A DNA stretch of 35,039 nt. Source: a virus. Positions within the stretch are counted from its first letter, which is position 1; each line of letters opens with the position of its first letter. The position numbers and the translations under genes were made by a program. The stretch spans positions 1 through 35,039 of IMG/VR virus record IMGVR_UViG_2199352025_000014. One strand, 5' to 3'. Of this stretch, positions 16,756-24,183 are shown one piece after another. Below the pieces are notes generated by a model. The model made no database searches. It saw nothing but the letters and a program-made list of their open reading frames with translations, and was not told the DNA's origin.

Positions 16756-19052
16756 TGGCTGAACAACAAGATATTCATCTACCTGCTGCGCCTAAAAAAA
16801 CTGTCACTCCAGAGGGTGTAGATTTATCTGATATACCTGATGCAGGTGATACATCAGGAGTGGATTTATCAGGTATTCCTGATCTAGATTTATCAGCTAT
16901 TCCTAATGCTCCTAAAACTAGTCCGCAAGGTGGACATTGGGAAACTAAACACTGGCATCAAAGCTGGATTCCCGATACTCCTAGACCTGAAGGATTATCG
17001 CATATTTCTGCACCATTAGTAAGCGGTCCTTATAATCCATTTCAGATGGCGCGAGATAGGATAGCTAATCAAGCCTCTCAACCGTCACCTATGCTAGATA
17101 AGATATATGGCATGTTAGGTGGTGGAACTGGTCGATGGGAGACAGACGCGCAAGGTAATAGAAAATGGGTGAAATCTGTATTACCTGGCGATACTGATTG
17201 GCTTAAAGGTAATCTAGCTACTTTAGCATCATATCCTGTTAGTATAGCAGAGGATGTTGCTAGGATGGCAAATGATTCTCTCGCTGTAGGAACAGGATTA
17301 GCAGGAGTAGCTAATAAGTTTGTTAAACCTCCATTGGGAGGAACGGTATTAGATACTGAAGCTATTAGGGCATTACGAGCGCAAGAAGGCGCAAAAAAGG
17401 TATCAGAAGGATTTACACCTTTACCTGCTAAAACTGCCGAATCTAAGTTGCCACCAGTATCAGGTGAAACTACTGGAGGATTCCAACCACAAACACAGGC
17501 TGATTTGGAGTATCCATTAAATATTGTTCCTAACTCCGTTCGGCCACGCGCGACTCAAACTGCTGTAACAGCAACTATACCTGAGAGTGCTACGACTCCA
17601 TCTACCTTAGATCCTGTAGATTGGAACATTTCACATAGACCGAAGGGTGCGCGAACTGATAGGGTTATGACTGTTAGTGCCGCTACTGACGCAGAGGCTA
17701 GAGAAATAGCTACGGCTCAGGGAGTTAAAAATATTAAAAAGGTAGAAATGATTAGACCCGCATCGACTGTTGTAGGTACTACACAGGAACAGGCGATGGC
17801 ACAACTTAGTAACGAATATCTTAATACTCCTCCTAGTGCCGCAGCACTGACTACAGCAGGCGAAAAGCTACGTCTATTAAAGGCAAATCCCAATGATGAA
17901 GAACGGGATATGCTAGCTAAGATATTAACGGCTCCCAGATCGTTGCGCGCTTCATGGGACGTATCGGCACCATTTAGGCAAGGTCTAGGAATGGTGCATA
18001 AGAAAGAGTTCTGGAAGAATCTAGGTCCGATGTTTCAGGCTGTTAAGAGTGAAGCGGCATTCCGCGCATTACAGGATGAAATTATCTTACGACCTAATTT
18101 CAAACTAATGAATGATTCTGGCCTATTTATCTCCGATTTAAGTGGTGTAATGAATCGTAGAGAGGAAGCTATTATTTCTGACCTAGCAGAGAAATTCCCC
18201 GGAGTGCGCGCTTCTAACCGTGGTTATACGGTATTCCTCAATAAACTACGTGCTGACGTATTCGATTCGATGATTCGAGATTTACGTACGACAGGTGTAG
18301 ATCCACTTAGAAATCCGCAAGCTGTGAAAGAAGTATCGGACTTCATTAATCGTGCTACAGGTCGTGGCTCGTTGAAATTTAACGTACCGGCGTTCGGTGG
18401 AGAAAAGGAAGGGCTACATTGGAGAGAGGTACAATCATTCGAGAATGCTAATAAGTTTCTGAATGCTACATTCTTTTCACCTAGACTAGCCGCATCACGT
18501 ATCGGAACATTCAATCCGTTTAACTACACTTCAGTGAATCCGGTTGTACGAAAGGAAGCTCTTAAATCGCTAGGTGCCATGCTAGGATTTGGTACAACTA
18601 TGCTAAGTGGTGCTTCTATGATGGGTGCCGATGTTAGTTTCGACCCACGTAATAGCGATTTTATGAAGGCTAAACTACCCGGTAGTAATACACGTCTAGA
18701 TCCGTGGGGCGGTTTCCAACAGTACATAGTTCTAGGCGCGCGAATTGCATCTGCTCAAACCGCCAGTTCGCGCACAGGTCAGGTATATGATTTGGGAACT
18801 AAATTCGGTGGTCGTACGATGAAGGATGTTCTGGAGGATTTCGGGGCTAATAAACTTAGTCCGCAGGTACGATTCCTATATGACTATGCTAATCAGAGTA
18901 AGCAACGTCCATTCTATTGGGATAAAGAGACAGCGGATACATTCATTCCAATGCTATGGAGCGATGCTGTAGAAATTACTCGGGATCATCCTGAGAATCT
19001 TCCGGTGGTTTTTCTGACTGCTCTGGGGATGTCGGCTCAGACGTATAAATAG
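16755..19052 (+). CDS. Large internal virion protein with polyvalent-type C-terminal region
   Basis: This is a 765-aa protein. Residues 22-51 are three copies of a DLS-x-IP repeat. Residues ~60-330 are Pro/Thr-rich and probably extended. Residues ~400-700 are helical, with LNATFFSPRLAASRIGTFNP, VSFDPRNSDFMKAKLPG and LDPWGGFQQYIVLGARIAS. These strings resemble C-terminal parts of very large phage polyvalent proteins that are packaged and ejected (LPD38-like, from memory). It is the last virion gene; its 3' end lies antisense to a small zinc-ribbon gene on the other strand (overlap 18976-19052). Confidence 0.6.
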   Translation: MAEQQDIHLPAAPKKTVTPEGVDLSDIPDAGDTSGVDLSGIPDLDLSAIPNAPKTSPQGGHWETKHWHQSWIPDTPRPEGLSHISAPLVSGPYNPFQMARDRIANQASQPSPMLDKIYGMLGGGTGRWETDAQGNRKWVKSVLPGDTDWLKGNLATLASYPVSIAEDVARMANDSLAVGTGLAGVANKFVKPPLGGTVLDTEAIRALRAQEGAKKVSEGFTPLPAKTAESKLPPVSGETTGGFQPQTQADLEYPLNIVPNSVRPRATQTAVTATIPESATTPSTLDPVDWNISHRPKGARTDRVMTVSAATDAEAREIATAQGVKNIKKVEMIRPASTVVGTTQEQAMAQLSNEYLNTPPSAAALTTAGEKLRLLKANPNDEERDMLAKILTAPRSLRASWDVSAPFRQGLGMVHKKEFWKNLGPMFQAVKSEAAFRALQDEIILRPNFKLMNDSGLFISDLSGVMNRREEAIISDLAEKFPGVRASNRGYTVFLNKLRADVFDSMIRDLRTTGVDPLRNPQAVKEVSDFINRATGRGSLKFNVPAFGGEKEGLHWREVQSFENANKFLNATFFSPRLAASRIGTFNPFNYTSVNPVVRKEALKSLGAMLGFGTTMLSGASMMGADVSFDPRNSDFMKAKLPGSNTRLDPWGGFQQYIVLGARIASAQTASSRTGQVYDLGTKFGGRTMKDVLEDFGANKLSPQVRFLYDYANQSKQRPFYWDKETADTFIPMLWSDAVEITRDHPENLPVVFLTALGMSAQTYK
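16818..16907 (+). repeat. Three in-frame DLSxIP repeats
   Basis: Three copies of a short unit reading D-L-S-(D/G/A)-I-P-(D/N) occur near the start of the large internal protein, with near-identical DNA (gatttatc...attcct). The first and second copies are separated by a longer linker. Such repeats suggest a short linear binding motif shown several times, perhaps for docking to another internal virion protein. Confidence 0.7.
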
Positions 19053-19143
19053 GCATATTCTTACAGTGGATGCATATGCCATGATCATGTACTGTGTACT
19101 TACCACAGATACCGCACCACATATGATGGTAGAAGTGTTTCAT
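18976..19143 (-). CDS. 55-aa Cys4 zinc-ribbon protein, antisense to end of virion operon
   Basis: This small gene starts at 19143 in a perfect ATGA overlap with the DUF3987 stop (19140-19142) and has GGAAGG just upstream, so the start is well supported. It encodes HHMWCGICGK...GICIHCKN, giving C10, C13, C24 and C27 in CxxC-x10-CxxC spacing, then a Pro/Glu/Asp-rich tail. The last 77 nt of the gene run antisense through the 3' end of the large internal virion gene. Probably a zinc-bound peptide that binds protein or nucleic acid. It is the last gene of the leftward operon. Confidence 0.75.
   Translation of the reverse strand: MKHFYHHMWCGICGKYTVHDHGICIHCKNMPIYTSEPTSPEQSEKPPEDSQDDPE
19052..19080. 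repeat. Inverted repeat at the convergent gene junction
   Basis: GGCATAT (19052-19058) and ATATGCC (19074-19080) flank a 15-nt loop immediately after the last rightward stop codon. CATGATCATG (19080-19089) and GTAC-TGT-GTAC (19089-19099) follow. No T-run follows on either strand, so this is at best a weak terminator. It also lies inside the small zinc-ribbon gene. Confidence 0.4.
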
Positions 19144-20411
19144 TTTGACCTTCCCTTGAAGTGTAACTTAAACTTTTCAGCTATAGTATCAGGCATCTTA
19201 TAAATGATTTGATTACCTATGGTCTGAATATTAATGACATTTCCCTGGTCGAACTCCTGCATAATCTCATCTAGTTCTGCTGCCTTGATATCCATCATGT
19301 ATCTTTTTAGCATGAATGTTCTTGATACCTGATAGTTCGGCCTGTTTATAATCTCCTTTATAATAATTCCCTTCTTATCTGCGAAATCACTCTTTCCTCT
19401 CTTGCCTAGTGTAGTTCTCCTAACATTACCTATAATAGCCTCAGTCACCTTTAGTGACTCGTTCATATTGCCCGGAGATATGAATAAGCTATTAGACTCA
19501 CTTAATGAGAGTAACATCGCTACCTTTAATACACTATCTCCGAATCGCTGAACCGTGCCCGTTGTATCTTTATCAGGTAACTCTCTAATCGATAGGTAAA
19601 AGTCCTCATACCAATCATCATATATCTTTCCTGCCTCGGTTAGATATACGTCCCCGAATTTAGTTTTCTTTTTGATATTGTATTCTTCTGATTCTTCTCT
19701 ACTTCCTAGCGGTCTGAATGGTCCAGTTAGCTTTGCTAGTTCTTTCAAATGTTCGACTAATTTTAAACGGTCAGGAGGATTACGGAGAGGCACCATTAGT
19801 GAATTTAATACCTGTACTTCAGTTTCGGCTATAACGAACATTCGTCCTATGAATCCTCCCTTGATATCCTTACCTTGTACGAAATCCTCGAAGTGTGCAT
19901 CATTCGTAGCAACTAGCATAGTTAGAGTAGGGTCTTTTAATTGGAATGTCTCCATCTTTAGGAGACTACGGTACTCGCCTTCGTTATACTGACGGTCATA
20001 TAGATCCGTCAATATGGTCATAGCAGCCGGGTCGCTAACAAGGCTAGAACTGAATTCACTAGCAGCAATAAACCCCACAGATTTATTAACGACCTTTCCT
20101 CCGGGGAGAGTATATGCCGTACCAAGTTCTTTGAGAATACCCTGTATACTAGAACGACCGCTGATAATTCTAGTATTGTTAACGCGAGCAACGAGATCCT
20201 TAGCCAGTGCAACGGGTGGTCCTTTCTTTAGGCCACTATCGGCATGTAACATTACGTATATATTTGGGTAGAGTTTGTACGCGCCTGCTCTATCTAGGTA
20301 TACTTGGTCTTTTACTACAGCTGATAATATGGCTAAACCGCTCCAGTACCAAAATGATCTCGGAGATTCTAATTCCTTGTGTTGCTCTATCAGTTTGTTT
20401 AGCCATGTCAT
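19140..20411 (-). CDS. DUF3987-family ATPase (replication helicase/primase-associated candidate)
   Basis: This 423-aa protein starts in an ATGA overlap. Residues ~50-75 hold a P-loop-like segment, MLHADSGLKKGPPVALAKDL, where the usual K-S/T is K63-G64, as is seen in DUF3987 proteins. A Walker B-like strand with acidic end (VGFIAASEFSS, ~112-122) follows, then an Arg-containing GGFIGRMFVIAE element at ~185 typical of the family. The C-terminal ~100 residues look like a winged helix. DUF3987 proteins often occupy the helicase/primase slot of phage replication operons. No other helicase loader, DnaB or TOPRIM primase is visible here. Confidence 0.7.
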   Translation of the reverse strand: MTWLNKLIEQHKELESPRSFWYWSGLAILSAVVKDQVYLDRAGAYKLYPNIYVMLHADSGLKKGPPVALAKDLVARVNNTRIISGRSSIQGILKELGTAYTLPGGKVVNKSVGFIAASEFSSSLVSDPAAMTILTDLYDRQYNEGEYRSLLKMETFQLKDPTLTMLVATNDAHFEDFVQGKDIKGGFIGRMFVIAETEVQVLNSLMVPLRNPPDRLKLVEHLKELAKLTGPFRPLGSREESEEYNIKKKTKFGDVYLTEAGKIYDDWYEDFYLSIRELPDKDTTGTVQRFGDSVLKVAMLLSLSESNSLFISPGNMNESLKVTEAIIGNVRRTTLGKRGKSDFADKKGIIIKEIINRPNYQVSRTFMLKRYMMDIKAAELDEIMQEFDQGNVINIQTIGNQIIYKMPDTIAEKFKLHFKGRSK

Positions 20412-20722
20412 TTCGTCCCCTCTATATCCGGCTTATATTCTACTTCCAGAATATCGTTAATTAGTTTCTGCTCATGTCGGGCTAGTTCAGTCCTATCGCC
20501 TTCAAATAGTTTAACATAAAATGTATTGTCTCTTTCAAATAAAGAGTTAATAAATGGGGCTATTCGCCTCAATTCTATATCAACAATATCTTGAATAGTA
20601 AACCCTTTTTTCGGAAGGAATATCTTCTTTTCACCGGGTATCCATAATAGCTTCTCATAATCCATCGTCGCGGCTAGTGGAGTTGCCATAAGATATTTCA
20701 ATAGGTCACGGCGATTCATCAT
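20408..20722 (-). CDS. Small protein with twin-arginine-like N-terminus
   Basis: This is 104 aa from the ATG at 20722, which overlaps the polymerase stop as ATGA; the frame is open to 20734. It begins MMNRRDLLKYLMATPLAA, which looks like a Tat export signal (RR, then a hydrophobic stretch and an A-x-A-like end), followed by DYEKLLWIPGEKKIFLPKKG. Similar openings occur in other phage proteins (from memory). No cofactor site is seen. Whether it is truly exported or only resembles a Tat signal is open. The rest is helical with charged residues. Confidence 0.6.
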   Translation of the reverse strand: MMNRRDLLKYLMATPLAATMDYEKLLWIPGEKKIFLPKKGFTIQDIVDIELRRIAPFINSLFERDNTFYVKLFEGDRTELARHEQKLINDILEVEYKPDIEGTK

Positions 20723-23244
20723 AGTGCTATCCACCCATCCTCAGAGCGCGCAGGAGTAGGTATTACTACAGGCGCGAACATAGGCGACTTGAATTTCGAG
20801 AGATTCTGATAGTCTTTACCGATTTCGAGTTCACAAGGAACGATAAGTTCTCGTCTCGGTAAGCTACAGCGAGAAAAATCGATAGGTCGTTCCATTTCGT
20901 CTTTAGCAATAGCACCCCACAACTCAGCTTTATCCTCTGGAACCGACAATAATAGTGCATCGTGAGCCTCTAGGACTATTCTAACTTTTGGTAATCTTCG
21001 TTTAATGCGTAGTGCAGCCGCTTTAGTGTTATCAGTAATACTACGTTGAGCCATATACGAAAATGCCATTCTAAATAATTCATCGCCCCAACGCTCGTAG
21101 AATATACGTTTTCCACCTGTATCACTTCGTACTCCATAAGGCTTAGGCGCGGTTAGAATTCGCGATTTCTCTAGAGATTTAACAACACCCTGGTGAAAGT
21201 TATTTCTAATTTTTGGTTGTCTTTTGTGAAAGATATCCAGAGCGCGCCCGGCTTCTCCCTCAGTGATAGTATAGTCAATTTTGAATTTTCTAGCTTGTGT
21301 ATTGATTTCGGAGGCGGCTCTAGCTTTACCTGCTCCAAGGTGACCAGCATGTCGTAAAGTCTTGCCTGCAAATCGTATAGGAGATTCAAATCCCAGGACT
21401 TTTTTGGAATAGTCATCCTCAGCCCCTCCAAAGAACCATGATGCAGTTAATGCATGATAGTCATGTATATCGATATCTATTAACGCCTGCTCATCCTCAG
21501 CATAAAGAAATACAGCGCGCGCTTCTGCCTGACTACTATCGAGTTGTATGAATACCTCTCCATCATCGGCTATGTATGCGGAGCGAACATCAGCCCCTAC
21601 ATCGCCGTGTTTCGTCATAGTCTGAAATGCCGCGCCTAGTGAACTGTGTCTGAGTTTATTACGTTCATCTCTATATTCCATTTGTGGTCTAATTGGGGGA
21701 TCTTGCTGGCCTGTACTAGTTCTCCCAGTGTCAGTACAAAGGAAATAAGTTGTTCGCATTCTTCCGTCGTAGTCGGGTATTGCAAGGATATAAGAGCCGA
21801 TGGTTTTTCTGACTCTACGCTGCAAAAGAATGTTATCGATAATTTCACGGTGTATCTCCGTCAGTTTAGGTGACTTTAATAGTTCGGTTAATTCTTCCTC
21901 ACCTGTTCCGGTGCGGAACGGCAATTTTAGTGATTCAAATAAGAGTATATGAACCTGTTTCGGAGAATGCGCATTCGTATATGTATCGGTTAGTTTAAAC
22001 AATTCATATTTTAATTTTTCATTCCATATGACGTATTTTTCGAGTAGTTCCTTTCTCCTAGCCTCATCTACTCTAAATCCGACTGATTCAATATGGAGAT
22101 AAAGAGAATGTAACTGCATGATGAAATTATCATAATAATCTCTCATGTTTAGATCATCTAGATCCTTATCCATCTCCTCATCTATTTCAACAGTTACACA
22201 CGCATCGCGCGCATTATAGATGAATAGGTCATCTATACTTTGTTTCTTCGGGTCGAACTCTTTTCCTTCGTGTTTGTAGTATGGTTCTTCTGTATAGATT
22301 GAAGTATTAAAAGCGAGTCCTTTTGGTAGCTCTGGATTGATAGCAAAAGATTTAAGCATCGTGTCAGAGCTGAGAGAATTAATAGGTAATCCGAGTCGAG
22401 ATATTTTGTCCTCGTCATACTTGAAATTTTGTCCTATCTTCTTAAATTTCGGATTCATTAGTAATTCGGCTAGGATTAGCCATATCTGAGCTAAATCCGA
22501 ATCTGGAATCTTACTAATTCCATTACCATTCCATAGTGGACATGACATACCTTCCCATCGGTCGAATGCTATACCGATACAAGTCGGTATACAATGGAGA
22601 GCTTCTATATCAATGGCAAGTCTAGTTGAATTCCCCTTCCTGGCAATGAATTCGGCAAGTTCCGCTGAGCTACGACAGACGCGTAAGGTTCGTGAGGGTC
22701 GATTAATATCAGGTGAATTACTTTGTAGTGCTGCCCTTTTAAAGTCGAAGGAAATAATTTGTCTATTCCAGTATCCTTTGAATTCGATTCCAGAGTAACT
22801 TGAGAGACCCCTAGGGTTATATGTGGGCACAAATTTGCGTCCCATCCCAAGGAGAATAGATCCCCGGTAATCTTCAATACTAGATTTGCCATACAATGCC
22901 CATAATGCTGCTGAACCTAACGCAAGTATACAGTTTGGTTTAACTTGATTAACTTCGTATTGCAATTCGGCTAATTGTGCATCTATATCAACTCCTGCAT
23001 TTCTAGCTCGTACGCTGAAAGGAATTTTTTTACCGCCTTTAGGTGAGTCGGGTACGTGGAATTTGGATACGGTAGATAACCAGCAACTATTTTTATTGAT
23101 TTTACAATCTTTGAGTAGTCGGTCTAAGTCGTAGGATGATGAAAATATTTTACCTGCTTCGGTGTCTCTAATAGAGGGACAATCGCCTAATATCATCAGT
23201 TTCGCGTTTATTGCACCTTCTGCTCGTATGTATTTATTTGTCAC
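20719..23244 (-). CDS. Family A DNA polymerase with N-terminal uracil-DNA-glycosylase-like domain
   Basis: This is the phage replicative polymerase, 841 aa with a GTG start. Residues ~14-150 resemble a UDG superfamily domain (ILGDCPS motif I, LALGSAALWAL, TYNPRGL in place of TYHP). Residues ~205-350 form a 3'-5' exonuclease with D212/E214, D277 and Y343-x3-D347 all present. The polymerase follows: motif A DSSQAEAR (D569), the O-helix RFAGKTLRHAGHLGAG (R624, K628), and motif C AHDALLLS (H761, D762). The O-helix lacks the usual N-F-G-x-x-Y-G and motif C has Ala where Glu is common. The UDG-like part may be inactive, since its usual motif II His is Asn143. It follows a 27-aa peptide without a gap. 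Confidence 0.9.
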   Translation of the reverse strand: MTNKYIRAEGAINAKLMILGDCPSIRDTEAGKIFSSSYDLDRLLKDCKINKNSCWLSTVSKFHVPDSPKGGKKIPFSVRARNAGVDIDAQLAELQYEVNQVKPNCILALGSAALWALYGKSSIEDYRGSILLGMGRKFVPTYNPRGLSSYSGIEFKGYWNRQIISFDFKRAALQSNSPDINRPSRTLRVCRSSAELAEFIARKGNSTRLAIDIEALHCIPTCIGIAFDRWEGMSCPLWNGNGISKIPDSDLAQIWLILAELLMNPKFKKIGQNFKYDEDKISRLGLPINSLSSDTMLKSFAINPELPKGLAFNTSIYTEEPYYKHEGKEFDPKKQSIDDLFIYNARDACVTVEIDEEMDKDLDDLNMRDYYDNFIMQLHSLYLHIESVGFRVDEARRKELLEKYVIWNEKLKYELFKLTDTYTNAHSPKQVHILLFESLKLPFRTGTGEEELTELLKSPKLTEIHREIIDNILLQRRVRKTIGSYILAIPDYDGRMRTTYFLCTDTGRTSTGQQDPPIRPQMEYRDERNKLRHSSLGAAFQTMTKHGDVGADVRSAYIADDGEVFIQLDSSQAEARAVFLYAEDEQALIDIDIHDYHALTASWFFGGAEDDYSKKVLGFESPIRFAGKTLRHAGHLGAGKARAASEINTQARKFKIDYTITEGEAGRALDIFHKRQPKIRNNFHQGVVKSLEKSRILTAPKPYGVRSDTGGKRIFYERWGDELFRMAFSYMAQRSITDNTKAAALRIKRRLPKVRIVLEAHDALLLSVPEDKAELWGAIAKDEMERPIDFSRCSLPRRELIVPCELEIGKDYQNLSKFKSPMFAPVVIPTPARSEDGWIAL

Positions 23245-23328
23245 TCATTTTCTCACGCTGATATTAGCATCAATCAAGATGTATACGAACAAGGCTATGA
23301 TTAGGTATCCTACGATTGTGAATATCAT
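23245..23328 (-). CDS. 27-aa single-pass membrane peptide
   Basis: This tiny gene exactly fills the space between the cold-shock gene and the polymerase. Its ATG (23326-23328) overlaps the preceding stop as ATGA, and its TGA (23245-23247) abuts the polymerase GTG at 23244. It encodes a hydrophobic helix (IFTIVGYLIIALFVYILI) and a short DANISVRK tail. Perfect tiling on both sides argues that it is real. It could anchor replication to the membrane, act on a host membrane protein, or mainly couple polymerase translation. Confidence 0.65.
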   Translation of the reverse strand: MIFTIVGYLIIALFVYILIDANISVRK

Positions 23329-23585
23329 TCATTCACCGCCGCTACTTCAGATGATGTATCTAGCACCTCTATCTTGAGCGCGCGCCATCCGTTCTTTTTA
23401 TACTCTACTGGAATGAACTTAACGAACATTCCTACTTTTAGTTCAGGGAACTTTAAAGTTTTAGGCTCCAGTGCTGACCAATGGAAGAATATCCGGGTAA
23501 ATTTCATTTCTTGAGATGAAATGAATCCCCATCCATTAGTATTCAGTTTGAAAATTCTACCTGTTAGTTTCTCCGTATCATTCAT
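23325..23585 (-). CDS. Cold-shock-domain nucleic-acid-binding protein
   Basis: This 86-aa protein has the CSD fold: GRIFKLNTNGWGFIS (RNP1-like, with W-G-F-I), RIFFHWSAL (RNP2-like F-F-H), then KVGMFVKFIPVEY and GWRALKIEVL. It binds single-stranded RNA or DNA and may act as an RNA chaperone or antiterminator. Start 23585 is chosen because AAAGGAA lies 5 nt upstream; the frame is open to 23618, but that would begin inside a hairpin. The 5' region holds a long stem-loop that could give self-regulation. Confidence 0.85.
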   Translation of the reverse strand: MNDTEKLTGRIFKLNTNGWGFISSQEMKFTRIFFHWSALEPKTLKFPELKVGMFVKFIPVEYKKNGWRALKIEVLDTSSEVAAVNE

Positions 23586-23604
23586 TTTAGTTCCTTTATA
23601 AAGC

Positions 23605-23655
23605 GGGAACTCCCACATTCTACGGCACCTAGAGTGCTACGTCGTGAGAGTCCCC
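23605..23655 (-). promoter_or_regulatory. Stem-loop upstream of the cold-shock gene
   Basis: On the minus strand GGGGACTCTCAC (23655-23644) pairs with GTGGGAGTTCCC (23616-23605) in a 12-bp stem containing two G-U pairs. Within the loop GCAC and GTGC (23637-23634 and 23628-23625) form a smaller hairpin. It ends 20 nt before the cold-shock start. It may be a 5' UTR switch opened by the cold-shock protein itself, or a weak attenuator. A 26-codon frame (23662-23582, with its stop overlapping the cold-shock ATG) also runs through it but has no good ribosome binding site. Confidence 0.6.
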
Positions 23656-23695
23656 TATTCATCTTTAGAACTTTAGTTGCATCATCTTATAGGAA

Positions 23696-23935
23696 CTAAG
23701 GTTCTTCAGATGAAGTCTCGTCATCTTCTTCGTCATCTTCAGTAACATCTACATCTTCGTTTTCATCTTCCTCGTCGTCTGTATCTACTTCGTCGTCATC
23801 TTCTTCTGTTTCCGCTTTAATTGCACGATCCATGAATTCATCGAGAACTTTCTCCACTTTGTCGTCATCTTCTTTCTCTATCTTTTCGGCAAGATAGTTA
23901 TACAGTTCATCGACAGAGCCAGTCCATAGATTCAT
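23696..23935 (-). CDS. Very acidic small protein (possible DNA mimic)
   Basis: This 79-aa protein has a helical first half (VDELYNYLAEKIEKEDDDKV). The last ~38 residues are almost entirely Asp and Glu with a few Val, Thr and Asn. Extreme negative charge is shared by phage DNA-mimic inhibitors of restriction or nucleoid proteins and by SSB-type acidic tails. Its place directly downstream of an Acb2-like anti-defence gene makes a counter-defence role plausible, but nothing specific is recognised. Confidence 0.65.
   Translation of the reverse strand: MNLWTGSVDELYNYLAEKIEKEDDDKVEKVLDEFMDRAIKAETEEDDDEVDTDDEEDENEDVDVTEDDEEDDETSSEEP
23711..23815 (-). repeat. Low-complexity acidic-coding DNA
   Basis: Pyrimidine-rich on the plus strand (tcatcttcttcgtcatc and similar), this stretch codes the Asp/Glu tail of the acidic protein. 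GAT and GAA codons alternate, so it is prone to slippage and length change. Confidence 0.6.
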
Positions 23936-23944
23936 TAGAAGCTC

Positions 23945-24166
23945 CTATAGCTTATCGTGGTTACGTGCGATAGCTGCATTTGCCCAGAACATGAATTCTT
24001 CTAACTTAGTCTGAGCTAGGCTTGCCTCTCTACCTTCTGGCAAGGATTCATTTACGAAGTTTGCACTAGCTTCGTAGATAACGCGCACTTGCGTATGTAG
24101 TTTCACCGCCTCTACGCTAGGCTGATGATATTTCGCGCGATTGGCGATATCCTCTTGTGTTATCAT
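23945..24166 (-). CDS. acb2: Acb2/Tad1-family cyclic-nucleotide sponge (anti-CBASS candidate)
   Basis: This 73-aa helical protein carries the family signature: VRVIYEASANFVN, then LPEGREASLAQTKLEE (P43, R46, T53, L55), then FMFWANAAIAR (W61, A62, N63, R68). This closely follows the pattern of Acb2 from Pseudomonas phages and T4 Vs.4 as I remember them (PEGR-x4-L-x-x-T-x-LE-x-A-x-WA-x-x-AI). Acb2 forms small oligomers that bind the cyclic di- or trinucleotides made by bacterial CBASS systems and so prevent effector activation. Ligand choice here cannot be read. Its position in the early operon fits counter-defence. Confidence 0.85.
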   Translation of the reverse strand: MITQEDIANRAKYHQPSVEAVKLHTQVRVIYEASANFVNESLPEGREASLAQTKLEEFMFWANAAIARNHDKL

Positions 24167-24183
24167 TCTTTCCTCTGTAAAAA

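Noticed and set aside
19672-19992. Plus-strand frame of 106 codons
   Set aside because: It is antisense to the DUF3987 gene and has no domain pattern.
23582-23662. 26-codon frame before the cold-shock gene
   Set aside because: Its stop overlaps the cold-shock ATG, but there is no convincing ribosome binding site and the sequence is better explained as a hairpin. Kept only as a note.
23680-23695. Sigma70-type -10 (TATAAG) on the minus strand
   Set aside because: No matching -35 could be found upstream, so a promoter is not claimed.
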